A stretch of 64,000 nucleotides of DNA. It comes from Aedes albopictus. Its lineage: Eukaryota; Arthropoda; Insecta; Diptera; Culicidae. A model generated the notes under the pieces. The model had not been told where the DNA came from. It did no database searches and was given only the letters and a program-made list of their open reading frames with translations. This document shows positions 30,641-40,982 of this stretch, one piece after another; the stretch's first letter is position 1, and the number at the start of each line of letters is the position of its first letter. The stretch is from positions 339,214,263 to 339,278,262 of the forward strand of contig NC_085138.1 in assembly GCF_035046485.1 (NCBI RefSeq), written 5' to 3'. Position numbers and translations under genes: made by a program.

Positions 30641-32006
30641 GATCCAGATTCGCCTTAACGCAGGAGTTCATTCGAGGAATCCTGCAGCATAATAGTTCTT
30701 TCGGGGATTTCTCAAGAAGTTTCATCGTTGACCTCTCCAGGAGTTCCTCAAAAAGATCTGCGCAGTGGTTCGAGAAGGATTGATGGATGCCTCTAGGTGT
30801 TTCAGCAGGGGTTCATTCAGAAGTTCTCTCAGCTATTCCAACGTTAGTTCCCTCAGGAATTCATCGAGAAGTTTTTTTTTTATTAGTGAATTTTATTCTT
30901 ATTCTTCACATCTTACACAAGTTCCTTCAGAGATTTTTCCAAGAGGATTAAGGAATACGCCATCTGGAGATGCATCGGGAATTCTTCCAGAAGTTCCTTC
31001 AAACGAAAATACCAGGATTTCCTTCTGAAGTTTCTTCAGAAGTTCGTACAAGGATTATTCCAGGAGTTTAATCAGACATTCCAGTTTAAGGGAATTTTGT
31101 AGATGTTTTATAGGTTGCTGCTGAATTCCTTCAGTTTTAGGAGTTCTTTCATGGATCTCCCGAGGATTTCCTCCGGAGATTCTTACAGGAGGATCTAAGG
31201 AAACACAGAAGCTCCTTTGAGGATTCTTACAGAAGTTCATTCAGGGATTAGTCCAGGAGTGCCTTCTAAGATTCCTCCAGGAGTTTCCTAGGGGATTCCT
31301 AGAGAAGTTCCTTTAAGGATTCTTCCAGGACCTAAGTGCATAGTCTCCGGCATACCAATGTTCAATTAATGATTTTTAATGAACTCAATATACATATGTA
31401 CAGATGGATATATTATTAGTAAAATTGCGAAAAAATCCACAGCTCAGGTGACACCATATCCATCTGTACATCCTACACTACCCGTCATAAGTACGGACTC
31501 ACAAAAAGTATTGCAACAATATTGCATCACCCTGACTCACCTCGATATCCCCAAAACCGGAGGACTTACAAAGATACTGTCTTCAGGAAAGTTATTCAGA
31601 AGACCAAAAGCAACAACTTTTCTGCAGGCGGCATTTTTGTAGGTTCATTAAAATCCTTCCAGGAGTTATTCCAGGTATTCCTACAGGACTCTTGAAACCA
31701 GGAGTTCTTTCGAAGAATTTTCCAGGAGGATTCACAGATGTCTCCATGAATTACATCAGTGATTTCTCCAAACACTTCTTCAAATTTTTTACAGGATTTC
31801 CTCCAGGCAGTCTTCTAGGAGTTTCTTTAAGCATATCTCCCGGATTTCCTTGCAGGATCTCAAATAGAGCTCCTCTTTGATATCTTTAATTGAATCCTCC
31901 AGGATTTCCCTCTGGAATTCCTCCAGGAATACTTTCGGAAATTCCTCATGAAAAGCTTTCGGGGATTTATCCTGGAAATCCTTCTAGGATTCCTCCTAGA
32001 AATCTT

Positions 32007-32126
32007 CCCTAATAGAAAAATATGATACAACGTGCTTAACAACCCTTTCGGGTTATCATCTTGATTATAAACAGGATGATACAATCATTCACCTAATCGC
32101 CAGTATATAATACATTTTTATTAGGG
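32007..32126. mobile_element. 120-bp MITE, copy 1
   Basis: CCCTAATA at one end, TATTAGGG at the other. Almost identical in inverted orientation to 33867-33986. Internal palindrome around CAACCCTTTCGGGTT. Confidence 0.82.
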
Positions 32127-32159
32127 TTTTCCTCTGCCTGGAAAAAAATTCGCTGGAAA

Positions 32160-32470
32160 TCTTTCAAGGACTCCTCCTAGAATTCCTTCGAAGATTCCTC
32201 CTGGATTTTCTTCGGAAATTCTCCCTGTAATTCTCTTGGAGATACCTTCTGGAATTCCTTCGGGGATTCTTCGTGGAAATTTTTCGGGGATTCCCCCTGG
32301 AATTCCTTCGAGGATTCCTCCTGGAATTCCTTTGCGGATTCCTCCTGGAATTTGTTCCAGGATTCCTACTGGAATTCTTTCGGGGTTACCTTCTGGAATT
32401 CCTACAGGGATTTCTCCTGGAATTCTTTCTAGGATTTCTTCCTGGAATTCCTGCGGGAATGTCTCATGAA
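32160..32470 (+). repeat. 24-bp-period minisatellite (GGAATTCCTTCGGGGATTCCTCCT type)
   Basis: About a dozen consecutive 24-bp units, each containing GGAATTC and GGATTC or close variants. Because 24 is divisible by three, the frames stay open and read as Gly-Ile-Pro octads. This is the clearest stretch of the theme that is degenerate elsewhere in the window. I do not consider the frames genes. Confidence 0.85.
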
Positions 32471-32606
32471 TATCTTTTGATAATTACTCCTTGTAATCTT
32501 TCAATTTGTTCCTCGAATTCCTTTGGAAAATGCCACACGAGTTCCTTTGGGATTCCTGTTGGAATTCTTTCTTGGATTCCTGCTAGAATTTCTTTTCTTT
32601 TTTTTT

Positions 32607-32667
32607 CCGAGAAACGAATCAGCCAAGAGCTGAAAGTCTCTTTAATAAAGACAAACCAATCAATCAA
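32607..32667 (+). mobile_element. 61-bp LINE 3'-end fragment
   Basis: Ends in 'tctttaataaagac' followed by CAATCAATCAA, a tail style common on mosquito non-LTR elements. It is flanked on both sides by a matching pyrimidine-rich stretch beginning AATTTCTTTT, probably a target duplication. An extremely 5'-truncated copy. Confidence 0.55.
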
Positions 32668-32670
32668 TTT

Positions 32671-33866
32671 CTTTTTTTTTTTGGGATTCCTGCTGGACTT
32701 TTTTCCGGGAATTCCTCCTAGGTTTCCTTCGATGATTCCTCCTGGATTACCTGTTGGAATTCCTCTAAAATTCCATTCAGGGATTTCTTCAGAATTTTCT
32801 GTAGGGATCTCTCAAAGAGAGATCCTTGAACCACCAGGGATCCCAGCAGAAGTTTCTTCAGGGTTTCGTACAACAGTTCTTGCAAGGATTAGTCCAGGAG
32901 TTTCTTCTTCAGGGATTTCTTCACGAGTTTTTACAGAGATTTCTCCTGCAAGAATTTCTTCGGAGAGTTTTCCTGGAATCCTGAGAGGAATTCCCACACA
33001 GAATACTGAGAGACATTACAGCAGAATTTTTAAAAGAATTATTCTAGAATCCTGATATCCTAGAATCCAGAATTCAGAGTATGATTACCGTAATTTTGGC
33101 AAGATTTGTTGTTGAAAAAAAAAAACGTGGGAAGTATTTCAATAAGGATGTGGAATCTTCAGGAGGAATTCTGAGAGAGATTCCTCCTGGAACGTAAGAT
33201 GGATTGTCCCGAAATTCTGAGACAGTGAGAGACTCTTACAAAACTATGAGGGGTATTCCTCCAGCTTTCTAAGAGATATTCTCTCAGAATCCTGAGAGGG
33301 CTTCTCCCAGAATTCTAGTAATTATCTAGAACATTGAGATGGAATCCCTAGAATTCTGAGAAGGTTCACCCTTAGAATAGTGAGCGAGGTTCTCCCAGAA
33401 TCTTAAGAGGTTTCCTCATTCTAGCAGAATCCTGAGAGGGGTTTTCCAAGAAAGTTGAGAGATTATCCCAGACATGTGAGAGAGATTACCACATAATTTT
33501 GTACGGGATTCCTGCATAATGGTGAGCGATGAGAGGGATTGATCTAGATTCCTGAGAGTCTATCTCCCAGAATCCTAAGAGAGATTGCTTCAGAATCTAC
33601 AAAACCGCCATGCAGTCAAATGCGATAGTTATCGCAGTTAGTTTTTTTTTTCTTTCCATCGCGTGGTGCCTGGCGCTAATAATATTGATCGTATGTTTTA
33701 CATTCACTCAGATTCAAGCACTGGGGTGGATAAAAATGTTTCGACGTAGATTTAACAGAGCAAATGGTGTAATATCAAGTAAGAAATGTCTTGGTCTCCA
33801 CAAAGTTGTCTAACAGCTTGCCTGAAAAACCTTTTGAAGTTTCGAATCACGTGCTGCGTATGCCTA
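32671..33866. repeat. Degenerate repeats, gene-free
   Basis: Theme switches near 33050 from 'ttcctcctggaatt' to 'cagaatcctgagaggg' units of comparable length (33160-33600). 33600-33866 is unique-looking AT-rich DNA with a short hydrophobic frame that I cannot support as a gene. Confidence 0.45.
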
Positions 33867-33986
33867 CCCTAATAAAAATGTATTATATACTGGCGATTAG
33901 GTGAATGATTGTATCATCCTGTTTATAATCAAGATGATAACCCGAAAGGGTTGTTAAGCACGTTGTATCATATTTTTCTATTAGGG
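33867..33986. mobile_element. 120-bp MITE, copy 2 (inverted), TA duplication
   Basis: CCCTAATAAAAATG ... TTCTATTAGGG flanked by TA (33865-33866, 33987-33988). Reverse complement of copy 1 with very few differences. Confidence 0.85.
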
Positions 33987-34404
33987 TAATCAGAACTTTT
34001 TGACTAGACACAAAAAATTCCGCTTATTCTATAACAGTACTTCTAAATTTCCGTGCATTTTGCAATTTGGATGTTCTCTACAATGAAATACATACTCCTC
34101 TCGTTTGCATACAAGTACATATCAAAATTTATTTCTTGTTAGTGCACAATGTTCACACCAAAAAAGCGGGGTTTCACCCCTGTAAAACGTTGACTTACAC
34201 AAAAGCAACAAATATTCCTAGAGAAGTTAGTTTTGCCAGATTCCTATGCTATAAGTCCGGCATTCATTTCAATAAAGCAATTACCTTTTTCCTCTAATTC
34301 TTGCAGTCTCTTGGAGATCCTTTTCGATTGATGGCCACGTTGCGGTACAAGCTAAGCAAGCGTTGCATGCAGACTTCTTCTTCTTCTCGAATGCTTAAAT
34401 GAGC

Positions 34405-35751
34405 CTACTGCGTCGGAACCAGTCCCATCATGGTAAAACGGACTTCCTTCGGGTCGCGTGCAATGTACTGCTGGCAAACGGCAATCGCGTCATACAGCAG
34501 CTTCTCCGGGCTGGTTTCCCCATGCTGAATGGGGAAGCTCTTCCGCCCGTCCAGCTCGTACAGCTTCCCTTCGTGATGAACGAACGCAATGAAGTGATGG
34601 TAAACCTTCTCGTTTATGTCCGGCGCGGCCGTTTGGCCCTCGTTGGCAATGACCTCGTGCGTCTCGGTAAACGTAGCATCGTTCTCCAGCAGCTTGCCAC
34701 GTTCCTCGGGGGTTTTATCCTTGGCGGCATCCCAGTACTTCTTGATCACACTGCCCTCCTCCAGTTCGATGTCCGGATTGTTCAGCACGGCGTGCACCAG
34801 GGCAATCGTTCCGCAGGCATTGTGCACGTACTGGCGCATGTAGAACAAACTTTTCGGGTGCTCGATGTTCTTGGCTTTCAGTTCGGCATCCTCCTTGGCA
34901 CGGTATTCCTCGTACTGCAATTAGGAGCAATGCCCAATTTTCAACATATTTGATTAGATTATTCGGCATTATGGACCAAAAATAAAAATATCGCAATGAA
35001 TCATCTCATAACTAACCAGTACTTTCCATGCAAGAAATGAGAGCATGAACAACGAACGAGCATTACTCCGTCCGCTGTAAAATTCAACGATTCAGTTGAT
35101 TTTTTGTCGCAATAGTTCAACTTCATGGTCCACAGTGATATGGATAGAAAAGAAAACTTACCGCATCCGAGCATGGAAAAAGAAAAATCAACGATTTGAG
35201 CGGCTGCGGAACGAAAGCCAGCAGCTCCTCATCGGTACCATATATATCGACGACATTCCAGAGTGGGGAAACGCCCAGTTGTCCGAGGTATTTGTTCAGA
35301 ACCTTCCGAAAAGATAGGATGTGGTTAGGGATATTTATTATTAAGGGTGTGAACCATTTCGCTTGTTCGTTTAACTTTTAGTTAAAATTTGACACTTGGA
35401 TAGTTATTTGCCATCAAAAAGTTAAAAAATAACCACGACGGTGGCCCATTTGAAATTTGACAGAGTAGTTATTTGGAACAAAATACAGTACGTAGCCAAA
35501 TCATTGCGAACAAAAAATAACTATCGAACTGTCAAGACTAACCCTGCTCGCGAGTAGGGTTATTTTCAAAATAACTATCGAAGTGTCAAATTTTAACTAA
35601 AAGTTAAACGAACAAGCGAAATGGTTCACACCCTAAGCACAATATCATGCATTATTGATGGATGCCATGAAGCGTCGGCCGTCGAATAATAACAAAAGAC
35701 CTTGGGGTTACTCACCTCCGGATTCGATTCCAATGGCAGCCAAGTGGTCAT
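34405..35751 (-). CDS. Uch: Ubiquitin carboxyl-terminal hydrolase, UCH-L3 type (3 exons)
   Basis: 228 aa from exons 35716-35751 (MTTWLPLESNPE), 35162-35302 and 34405-34914. All junctions are GT/AG and in phase 0: donors GAG|gtgag and GCG|gtaag, acceptors ggaag|GTTCTG and tgcag|TACGAG. Peptidase family C12: a cytosolic/nuclear cysteine protease that removes small adducts from the ubiquitin C terminus. The oxyanion Gln and nucleophile Cys lie in QYVHNACGTIALVHA, the His in HHFIAFV and the Asp in LYELDGRKSFP. Length matches UCH-L3 (about 230 aa), without the C-terminal extension of UCH37/BAP1. Intron 1 holds a 289-bp MITE. Intron 2 is 247 bp. Confidence 0.95.
35345..35633. mobile_element. 289-bp MITE in Uch intron 1, TAA duplication
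   Basis: Ends GGGTGTGAACCATTTCGCTT and its exact complement, flanked by TAA (35342-35344, 35634-35636). Long inverted arms (about 50 bp). PIF/Harbinger-type. Confidence 0.87.
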
Positions 35752-36230
35752 TGTTGGATACGATGACGATGATGGATTCGCGGCTTTGAGATCAAAAATC
35801 AAGTCCTCCGTATTGTTCAACCTCAGCACTGTACTGAATTATGTCGATGCACCGACAATGTAATCTAATTTCTCCAGTAGGTAATCTAATTTAGCAAAAT
35901 GGATGAGTAATAACTGCAAGGAAAACTATCGCTGAACGCAATGTATTACCAACCGGCCGGCGCTTTACTGCACAGAAAAAGATGCTTATCACTCCCACAA
36001 CTTGCACAAAGCCGGCAAAACAACAAAAAGTGCTCTGACGGACGGGCGCCCCAGCGACTGACAGGAATAAAAGCTCGGCCGCGCGCGGAAGCTTTTTGAT
36101 TGGGCGATTTTTCTGAAATATTTTAATCGACTTTTGAAAAAGCCTACCATCTAGGGGAGTGCCCGCTTAACCGAGGGAGGCATGAAATATCGTAAATTTT
36201 GAACAAGCGGTTGGATGTTTAAGACCGGTG
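35752..36230. other. Uch upstream region
   Basis: Presumed promoter and 5'UTR of the Uch gene, with a GC-rich patch near 36050-36085 (ATAAAAGCTCGGCCGCGCGC). ATAAAAG reads on the plus strand, so it does not serve as a TATA box for Uch. No gene. Confidence 0.35.
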
Positions 36231-36477
36231 CTTGGGGCAAGACACTGTGCTGGAGAGTGCATTTTCCTTCACAGAGTTGCTCAGAATTTCTCCGGATTGC
36301 TCCCGTTTCTACATGGGTGTTGCCTGATTTATCGCAAAATCAAAACAATATTGCTCGATATCTCGCTTTTCTTGCAGTTGTAGGGGTGTTTTTCAACAAA
36401 TTTAGTCGATCATTGGTGAAAAGAGTTACTCAGAATTTCTCAGAGTTACTCTCATTTGCACAGTGTCTTGCCCCTAC
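36231..36477. mobile_element. GGGGCAAGACACTGTG MITE, second copy
   Basis: Ends CTTGGGGCAAGACACTGTG and ...CACAGTGTCTTGCCCC, homologous to the element at 19172. Target duplication no longer evident. The right end abuts or overlaps the next palindromic element. Confidence 0.75.
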
Positions 36478-36754
36478 ATGCTAAGATCAGTTTACCTTTT
36501 TTCCAAAAAGTGCACAACCGCAAATATGGGTAAATGATACTCAAATACAGGTAAACAGAACTCAAATATGGGTAATGTGGACACAAATGTGAGTAATTGT
36601 AGCCTAAATATGGGTTAATATTACCTATAAATGCGGTTGTGCACTTTTCCAAGATATGAGTTTTATTTACCCATATTTGCGTAAAGTTTACGCAAATTTG
36701 AATAAAATTTACCCATATTTTAGAAAAATAGGTAAACTGATCTTAGCGTGTAGG
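36473..36754. mobile_element. ~280-bp palindromic MITE
   Basis: CCTACATGCTAAGATCAGTT at the left, complement near 36735-36754. Inner inverted pair GTGCACAACCGC / GCGGTTGTGCAC. Rich in TACCCATATTT and its complement. No coding capacity. Confidence 0.72.
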
Positions 36755-37306
36755 TTAGCCAGTATAGGTACAGCCTGCCGTTGTCCAGCGCTACCAAGTT
36801 CCACCCCATTATCCGAACAAAGTTGCGAGTCGAAGTATGACGGACTGAAAACATTTATTCGACAAGTGAAAAGCACATTGTGCAGGAACATATTGAGTTG
36901 TCCAAAAAATGTCTCACGAAACCCTCGACGAAACCTAATGCAAGCCTATCCATATACGGGAGAACAAAAGATGTTTCCGTACAAACCACTACCACACAGG
37001 AATTTGGATTGGCTGCGCGAACCGTACAGTGGCGCCATCTACAAGTGTTTAAAGAAAAAGTGGAAAAATGTAAACAAAATAGTTGCATGAAAGACCCGAT
37101 TTTGTTCACTGTTTTTCCAACTGTTTTTAAATAAAGTGCGTTGAGTTTTTTATTGATGTCGATAGTGTCACGAGTGGAGATTTTATTTTTGTTAAGATTT
37201 ACGGCATTTGTACACACGATTTATTACAGTGACCAGCGAAAGAACACTGCCTGCTTATCCACATCAAGAATCATACTTTTTTCGGAGCAAATTTTCAAGT
37301 TGAACG
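36755..37306 (+). other. Region 5' of the THAP gene; probable 5'UTR exon at its end
   Basis: 36813-36900 is a direct near-copy of 44237-44320 (ATCCGAACAAAGTT ... GACAAGTGAAAAGCACATTG). A GAACG|gtaagt donor at 37306 and a ttttcag acceptor at 37409-37411 suggest a non-coding first exon ending at 37306 for the THAP gene. The element's left terminus was not found. Confidence 0.4.
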
Positions 37307-37420
37307 GTAAGTTTAACAACAAAAAATCGATTAGAAGCATCGTAGGAGAAGCTCAATCAAATGTTAATAGATAAATTACTCCAAATAAACAATTTGTGAG
37401 CGAATTTTCAGAGTACCAAA

Positions 37421-37639
37421 ATGGATGAATGCTACAAGAAGCTACCGTGCGTGAAGTGCATTGTACCTTCCTGCTCTCAGCACCGTGAAGCTGGTATATC
37501 GTTCCACAAATTCCCGAACGAGCAACGTGATAGAAAAAGGTACCAGAAATGGGTAAAACTTTTGAAGCTAAAATATGCGCCTACCCAGTACTCCGTGGTC
37601 TGCAGTCGTCACTTCCAGATAACTGACTTCCATTCTCTG
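37421..37639 (+). pseudogene. THAP domain exon of the transposase
   Basis: Starts MDECYKKLPCVKCIVPSCSQ. The C2CH zinc-binding THAP pattern is visible: C-x4-C, then W (QKWVKLL), then C-x2-H (VCSRHF). THAP domains bind transposon ends or promoters. The frame runs directly into an inserted LTR element at 37640, so the exon end or donor site is unknown. A splice acceptor lies 10 bases before the ATG. Confidence 0.8.
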
Positions 37640-37722
37640 TGTGGTGTTTCTGTCTTGACAGTTCTACTAATAATGATCTTTCTAAATACACCGCCTACTC
37701 AGCGGTCTGCTAAACTACCACA
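37640..37722 (-). repeat. 3' LTR of TRIM-like element
   Basis: 83 bp, TGTGGTAGTTTAGCAGACCG on the minus strand, preceded by a polypurine tract. Confidence 0.78.
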
Positions 37723-38884
37723 TCTCCTTTTCTTCAACGAAAGATGTTGATTTTGTGACTGATTTCTTCTAGCAGTGGTTGTATGTCAAACACCGAGAAC
37801 GAAATGCAGGAGTTCCCTTGTCAGGTGAGCTCCTCATCCCAATTTCCGCCGGACTCAACAGATCGCATCTGTTACCGATTCGGCGGCATTGTAGTGTCAA
37901 TGACTTGCGCAGGCCTCCAGTTGCTAATTTTACTGTATTAGCTGGCTTTTGCTGAGCCCTTCCAACCGATCAGGGCGCGCGTCTTCGTACAAACTTGGAT
38001 GTCTTGGTAAGGAATTCCTCTTTGTCCTCTAAGGGAGTTAGGACGTGAAGTATATGGCGTTCCATCAAAAAGCGATTGGTGTTAAAGGGCACTAACGACG
38101 GTTGACACTCAGCAGCACTTAGTAATGAGCTTTTCAAGGATACTTTAACGCGACGTTTGTTAAAGTTCGTAGCATGGCTACATCGTACATACCTGTACAT
38201 ACTTCCATTTGAACTTGGAAAAGGGTCGTGAATTGGATGACCATTTGTAAGTTTTGGCGCAGTGCGTTTTACGTTTGTTTTTTGTCGTTATCGTCCTTAC
38301 CTTCCTGCTACCCCGCCTGCCACTACCGGGGGACATAGCCAATACGTTGACTCCGTTAGAGCAACATTAACGGCGGCTACTATTCGAGCAACCTGCGCAG
38401 CGCTACCATTTTGACTTGACCACCCTTTTCCACACCGGTAGCAATCAAATTAGTCACTCTGATTCGTATCGGGAGGGCTGTCATATTCCCATAGAATTTT
38501 TAGCAGCGCAACTGTCCCGCTACTATATTTGGTCACCCACCCATAGCGCTACTATTTTGCGAGCGCATCCAGCAGCGACCGGTAAAGTTTGCTGCAATGA
38601 TGGAGGGCTGCCAAACGGGGTATAGAAGCGCACCGTTAAAGGTAGAAGCAACGAAATTAACACCACTCATCGTCGGCGCCGTGGTTACAGAGTCTCCCGA
38701 AGTGCTGTTTCGATTAGGTTCCGCATTGAGTGCTGCTGTTCCGACCATTTCGGCTTCTGCGGCAGTCCTAACTCTGATGGTACGCTGCACTAGACCGACG
38801 TCATTTGGTTCGCGTGCAATTTTCCTATCTTCTCCAGTTTCAACGTCACGTTCAACGTCCTTTGCTGACATTTTGACTGTGTTT

Positions 38885-39345
38885 CAAACCCGGCAGATGG
38901 AATTTATTACAACCACCGGACCCGACAGATTGTATCTGCCGCTACGGTTGCTCCCTCCTAGGCGAGCATTACTTCGCTGGACCCAACGGATCGAATCCGT
39001 CGCTTCAGCAGCCCCCTTCGAAAGGCGAGCTTTTTTTTCAACCACCGGACCCGACAGTTCGAAACTGCCGCTTCGGTTGCTCCCTCATAGGTGAGCATTT
39101 TCTCGCTGGACCCAACGGATCGAATCCGTCGCTTCAGCAGCTCCCTTCGAAAGGCGAGCTTTTTTTCCAACTACCGGACCCGACAGTTCGAAACTGTCGC
39201 TTCGGTTGCTTCCCTCACAGGTAAGCATTCTTTTTGCTGGACCCGATGGATCGAATCCATCGCTTCAGCATCCAGCTCCCTTCGAAAGGCAAGCTTCTGC
39301 CGGACCCGACAGATCGTATCTGTCGCTACGGCAGCCCCCTTTTGA
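38885..39345. repeat. Tandem ~130-bp repeats within the TRIM-like element
   Basis: Three to four units, each with 'ccggacccgacag', a 6-8-bp inverted pair around ATCGAATC or TTCGAAAC, 'cgcttc', and a run of T. The paired words (e.g. GACAGTTCGAAACTGCCG) differ between units but keep internal complementarity, suggesting conserved small hairpins. Confidence 0.75.
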
Positions 39346-39534
39346 GGTGAGCTTGTTTTTTTACTTGCACCGGCCAGATTTCCATCCGCCGGTGGAGCAT
39401 TTTATTCCTCTTTTGTCTGACCCGAGCAGATATTATCCGTCGGGATCAGACTGTGCATATTTACCATCGACAATTCAAATTAAATCCCAATTAGCTTCAA
39501 TTTTCTGCGCTGGGTTCTTGTTCCTCGTCGCCAA

Positions 39535-39617
39535 TGTGGTGTTTCTGTCTTGACAGTTCTACTAATAATGATCTTTCTAAATACACCGCCTACTCAGCGG
39601 TCTGCTAAACTACCACA
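39535..39617 (-). repeat. 5' LTR of TRIM-like element
   Basis: 83 bp, matching 37640-37722. Followed (minus strand) by primer-site-like TGGCGACGAGGAAC. Confidence 0.78.
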
Positions 39618-39671
39618 CATTGTATAAATTATCTTTGGTAACTGATAATAATCTCCCACTTTTATTGACAG

Positions 39672-40840
39672 AATCTTCAGAGCAAACAAAACTAGTTCTG
39701 AAAAGTGATGCGATTCCACTTCCCGTAGAGGAAAATAAGGAGAACTATGATCCTCAACGTAACACCAAGCTCGAACAAGCACAAGCTCGTGCTGATCGAG
39801 CTGCAGCAAGAGCCGCTAAGAAGCAACAGCATGATTCTCCCATCGAAACCGATACTGAAAATCTCACTGTTTTAACTGAAGAACAACAAGTCTCTTATGA
39901 GGAAGCAGCTGTCCAAGTTGATACAACCGATCTGGATACTTTGTGGGCTAAAAAAGAAAGAAAAGTTCTACAGTTCAGAACACAAGAGCAGTTGACTGCT
40001 TGGACTGGACTGAAGAATTTCAAAATGCTGGAAGTAATCGTACAAGCCCTCGAAATGACACCATCTGCTGCCGTTTTTCACACTTGGGATATAAGCATTA
40101 CGCATCTGACCATACTCGTCTTTGTAAAACTCAAGACGAACTTGACGTTTCGATGTATTTCCAGTATGTTCGATATAGCCCCAAAAACCGCGTCGAAATA
40201 TTTCAATGCGTTTGTTCCAAGTCTTGCTGAAGTAATGAGAGTAGCAGTGCCATGGCCTGCCAAGGACATGATTTCCAAGGGTTTACCGTATCATTTCCGT
40301 CAGTATCCCACCGTGCGAGCCGTGCTAGACTGTACTGAGATACCTATTCAACGATCAAATTGTCTACACTGTCGAATTTTGACATATTCACACTACAAAG
40401 GCCGTGAAACTGCAAAATATTTGGTTTCTGTAACTCCAGGGGGATGTTTCAATTACGTAAGTCCCGGATATGTTGGCAAGGCTTAAGATAAGTTCATATT
40501 TAACGCTTGCAACATCATAACGCTATTCGACGAGAACGACGCTGTCATGGTGGATAAAAGATTTTCTATTTCGAATGAACTTCTACAACATAACTTGAAA
40601 TTGATTAGGCCGCCAACACTATTCGATGGACAGCTCAGTAGAGACGAGGCTACATCGAATGTTTCAATTGCAGGAGCACGAGTCCACGTAGAGCGAAGCA
40701 TTCAACGAATGAAACAGTTCAAAATATTAACCGACAGAGTGGATCCAACGCTTCTATATTTATTGGACGATGTGGTTATAATATTGGCTGGTGTAGTCAA
40801 TCTCTCTGCACCGATACTTGCTGATAATCGTTTTGAATAA
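39672..40840 (+). pseudogene. DDE-type (Harbinger/ISL2EU-like, DDE_Tnp_4) transposase, one in-frame stop
   Basis: A polypyrimidine-AG acceptor precedes 39672. The frame reads through a charged linker (ENKENYDPQR) and a helix-turn-helix-like region to the catalytic core: VRAVLDCTEIPIQRS (first Asp), AVMVDKRFSIS (second Asp) and ARVHVERSIQRMK (Glu). A TAA at 40484-40486 sits where the family has Ser (GYVGKA-stop-DKFIF). The same frame continues to 40840, so a single substitution disabled it. Together with the THAP exon it formed one transposase. Confidence 0.85.
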
Positions 40841-40982
40841 ACGCTCGTTTTGAAGATTAACAGATTTTAGGTTTTATTCTTTGCTTATTCCGAATACAAC
40901 ATGGGTAGAAAAATGTTAAAATAAATTTCCCGGAGTACCGGTACTAGTTGAGAAACAAAAACACTATCATAGTTGACATTGA

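Larger units (their letters stand above)
37640..39617 (-). mobile_element. Small non-autonomous LTR element (TRIM-like)
   Basis: Identical-looking 83-bp terminal direct repeats (37640-37722, 39535-39617) begin TGTGG and end CCACA. On the minus strand the 5' LTR (39535-39617) is followed after one base by TGGCGACGAGGAAC, a plausible tRNA primer site. The 3' LTR is preceded by the purine tract GAAGAAAAGGAGA. The 1.8-kb interior has no RT or integrase. It contains a short minus-strand frame (38533-38871) and tandem ~130-bp repeats (38885-39345). No target duplication could be found. Confidence 0.75.

Noticed and set aside
32273..33055. 260-codon open frame rich in Gly-Phe-Leu/Gly-Ile-Pro
   Set aside because: It is produced by a 24-bp repeat whose period is a multiple of three. 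Composition follows the repeat unit, and no start context or domain is present.
34399..34953. 184-codon plus-strand frame over the Uch gene
   Set aside because: Antisense shadow of exon 3, which has intact UCH catalytic residues and splice sites.
38533..38871. 112-codon minus-strand frame in the TRIM-like element as a gag gene
   Set aside because: No zinc knuckle or capsid motif visible. Position after the leader is suggestive but not enough to call.
37640..39617. Possible CRISPR-like or VNTR array (tandem ~130-bp units)
   Set aside because: Units are contiguous, with no spacer/repeat alternation, and lie inside an LTR-bounded element in a eukaryotic genome.
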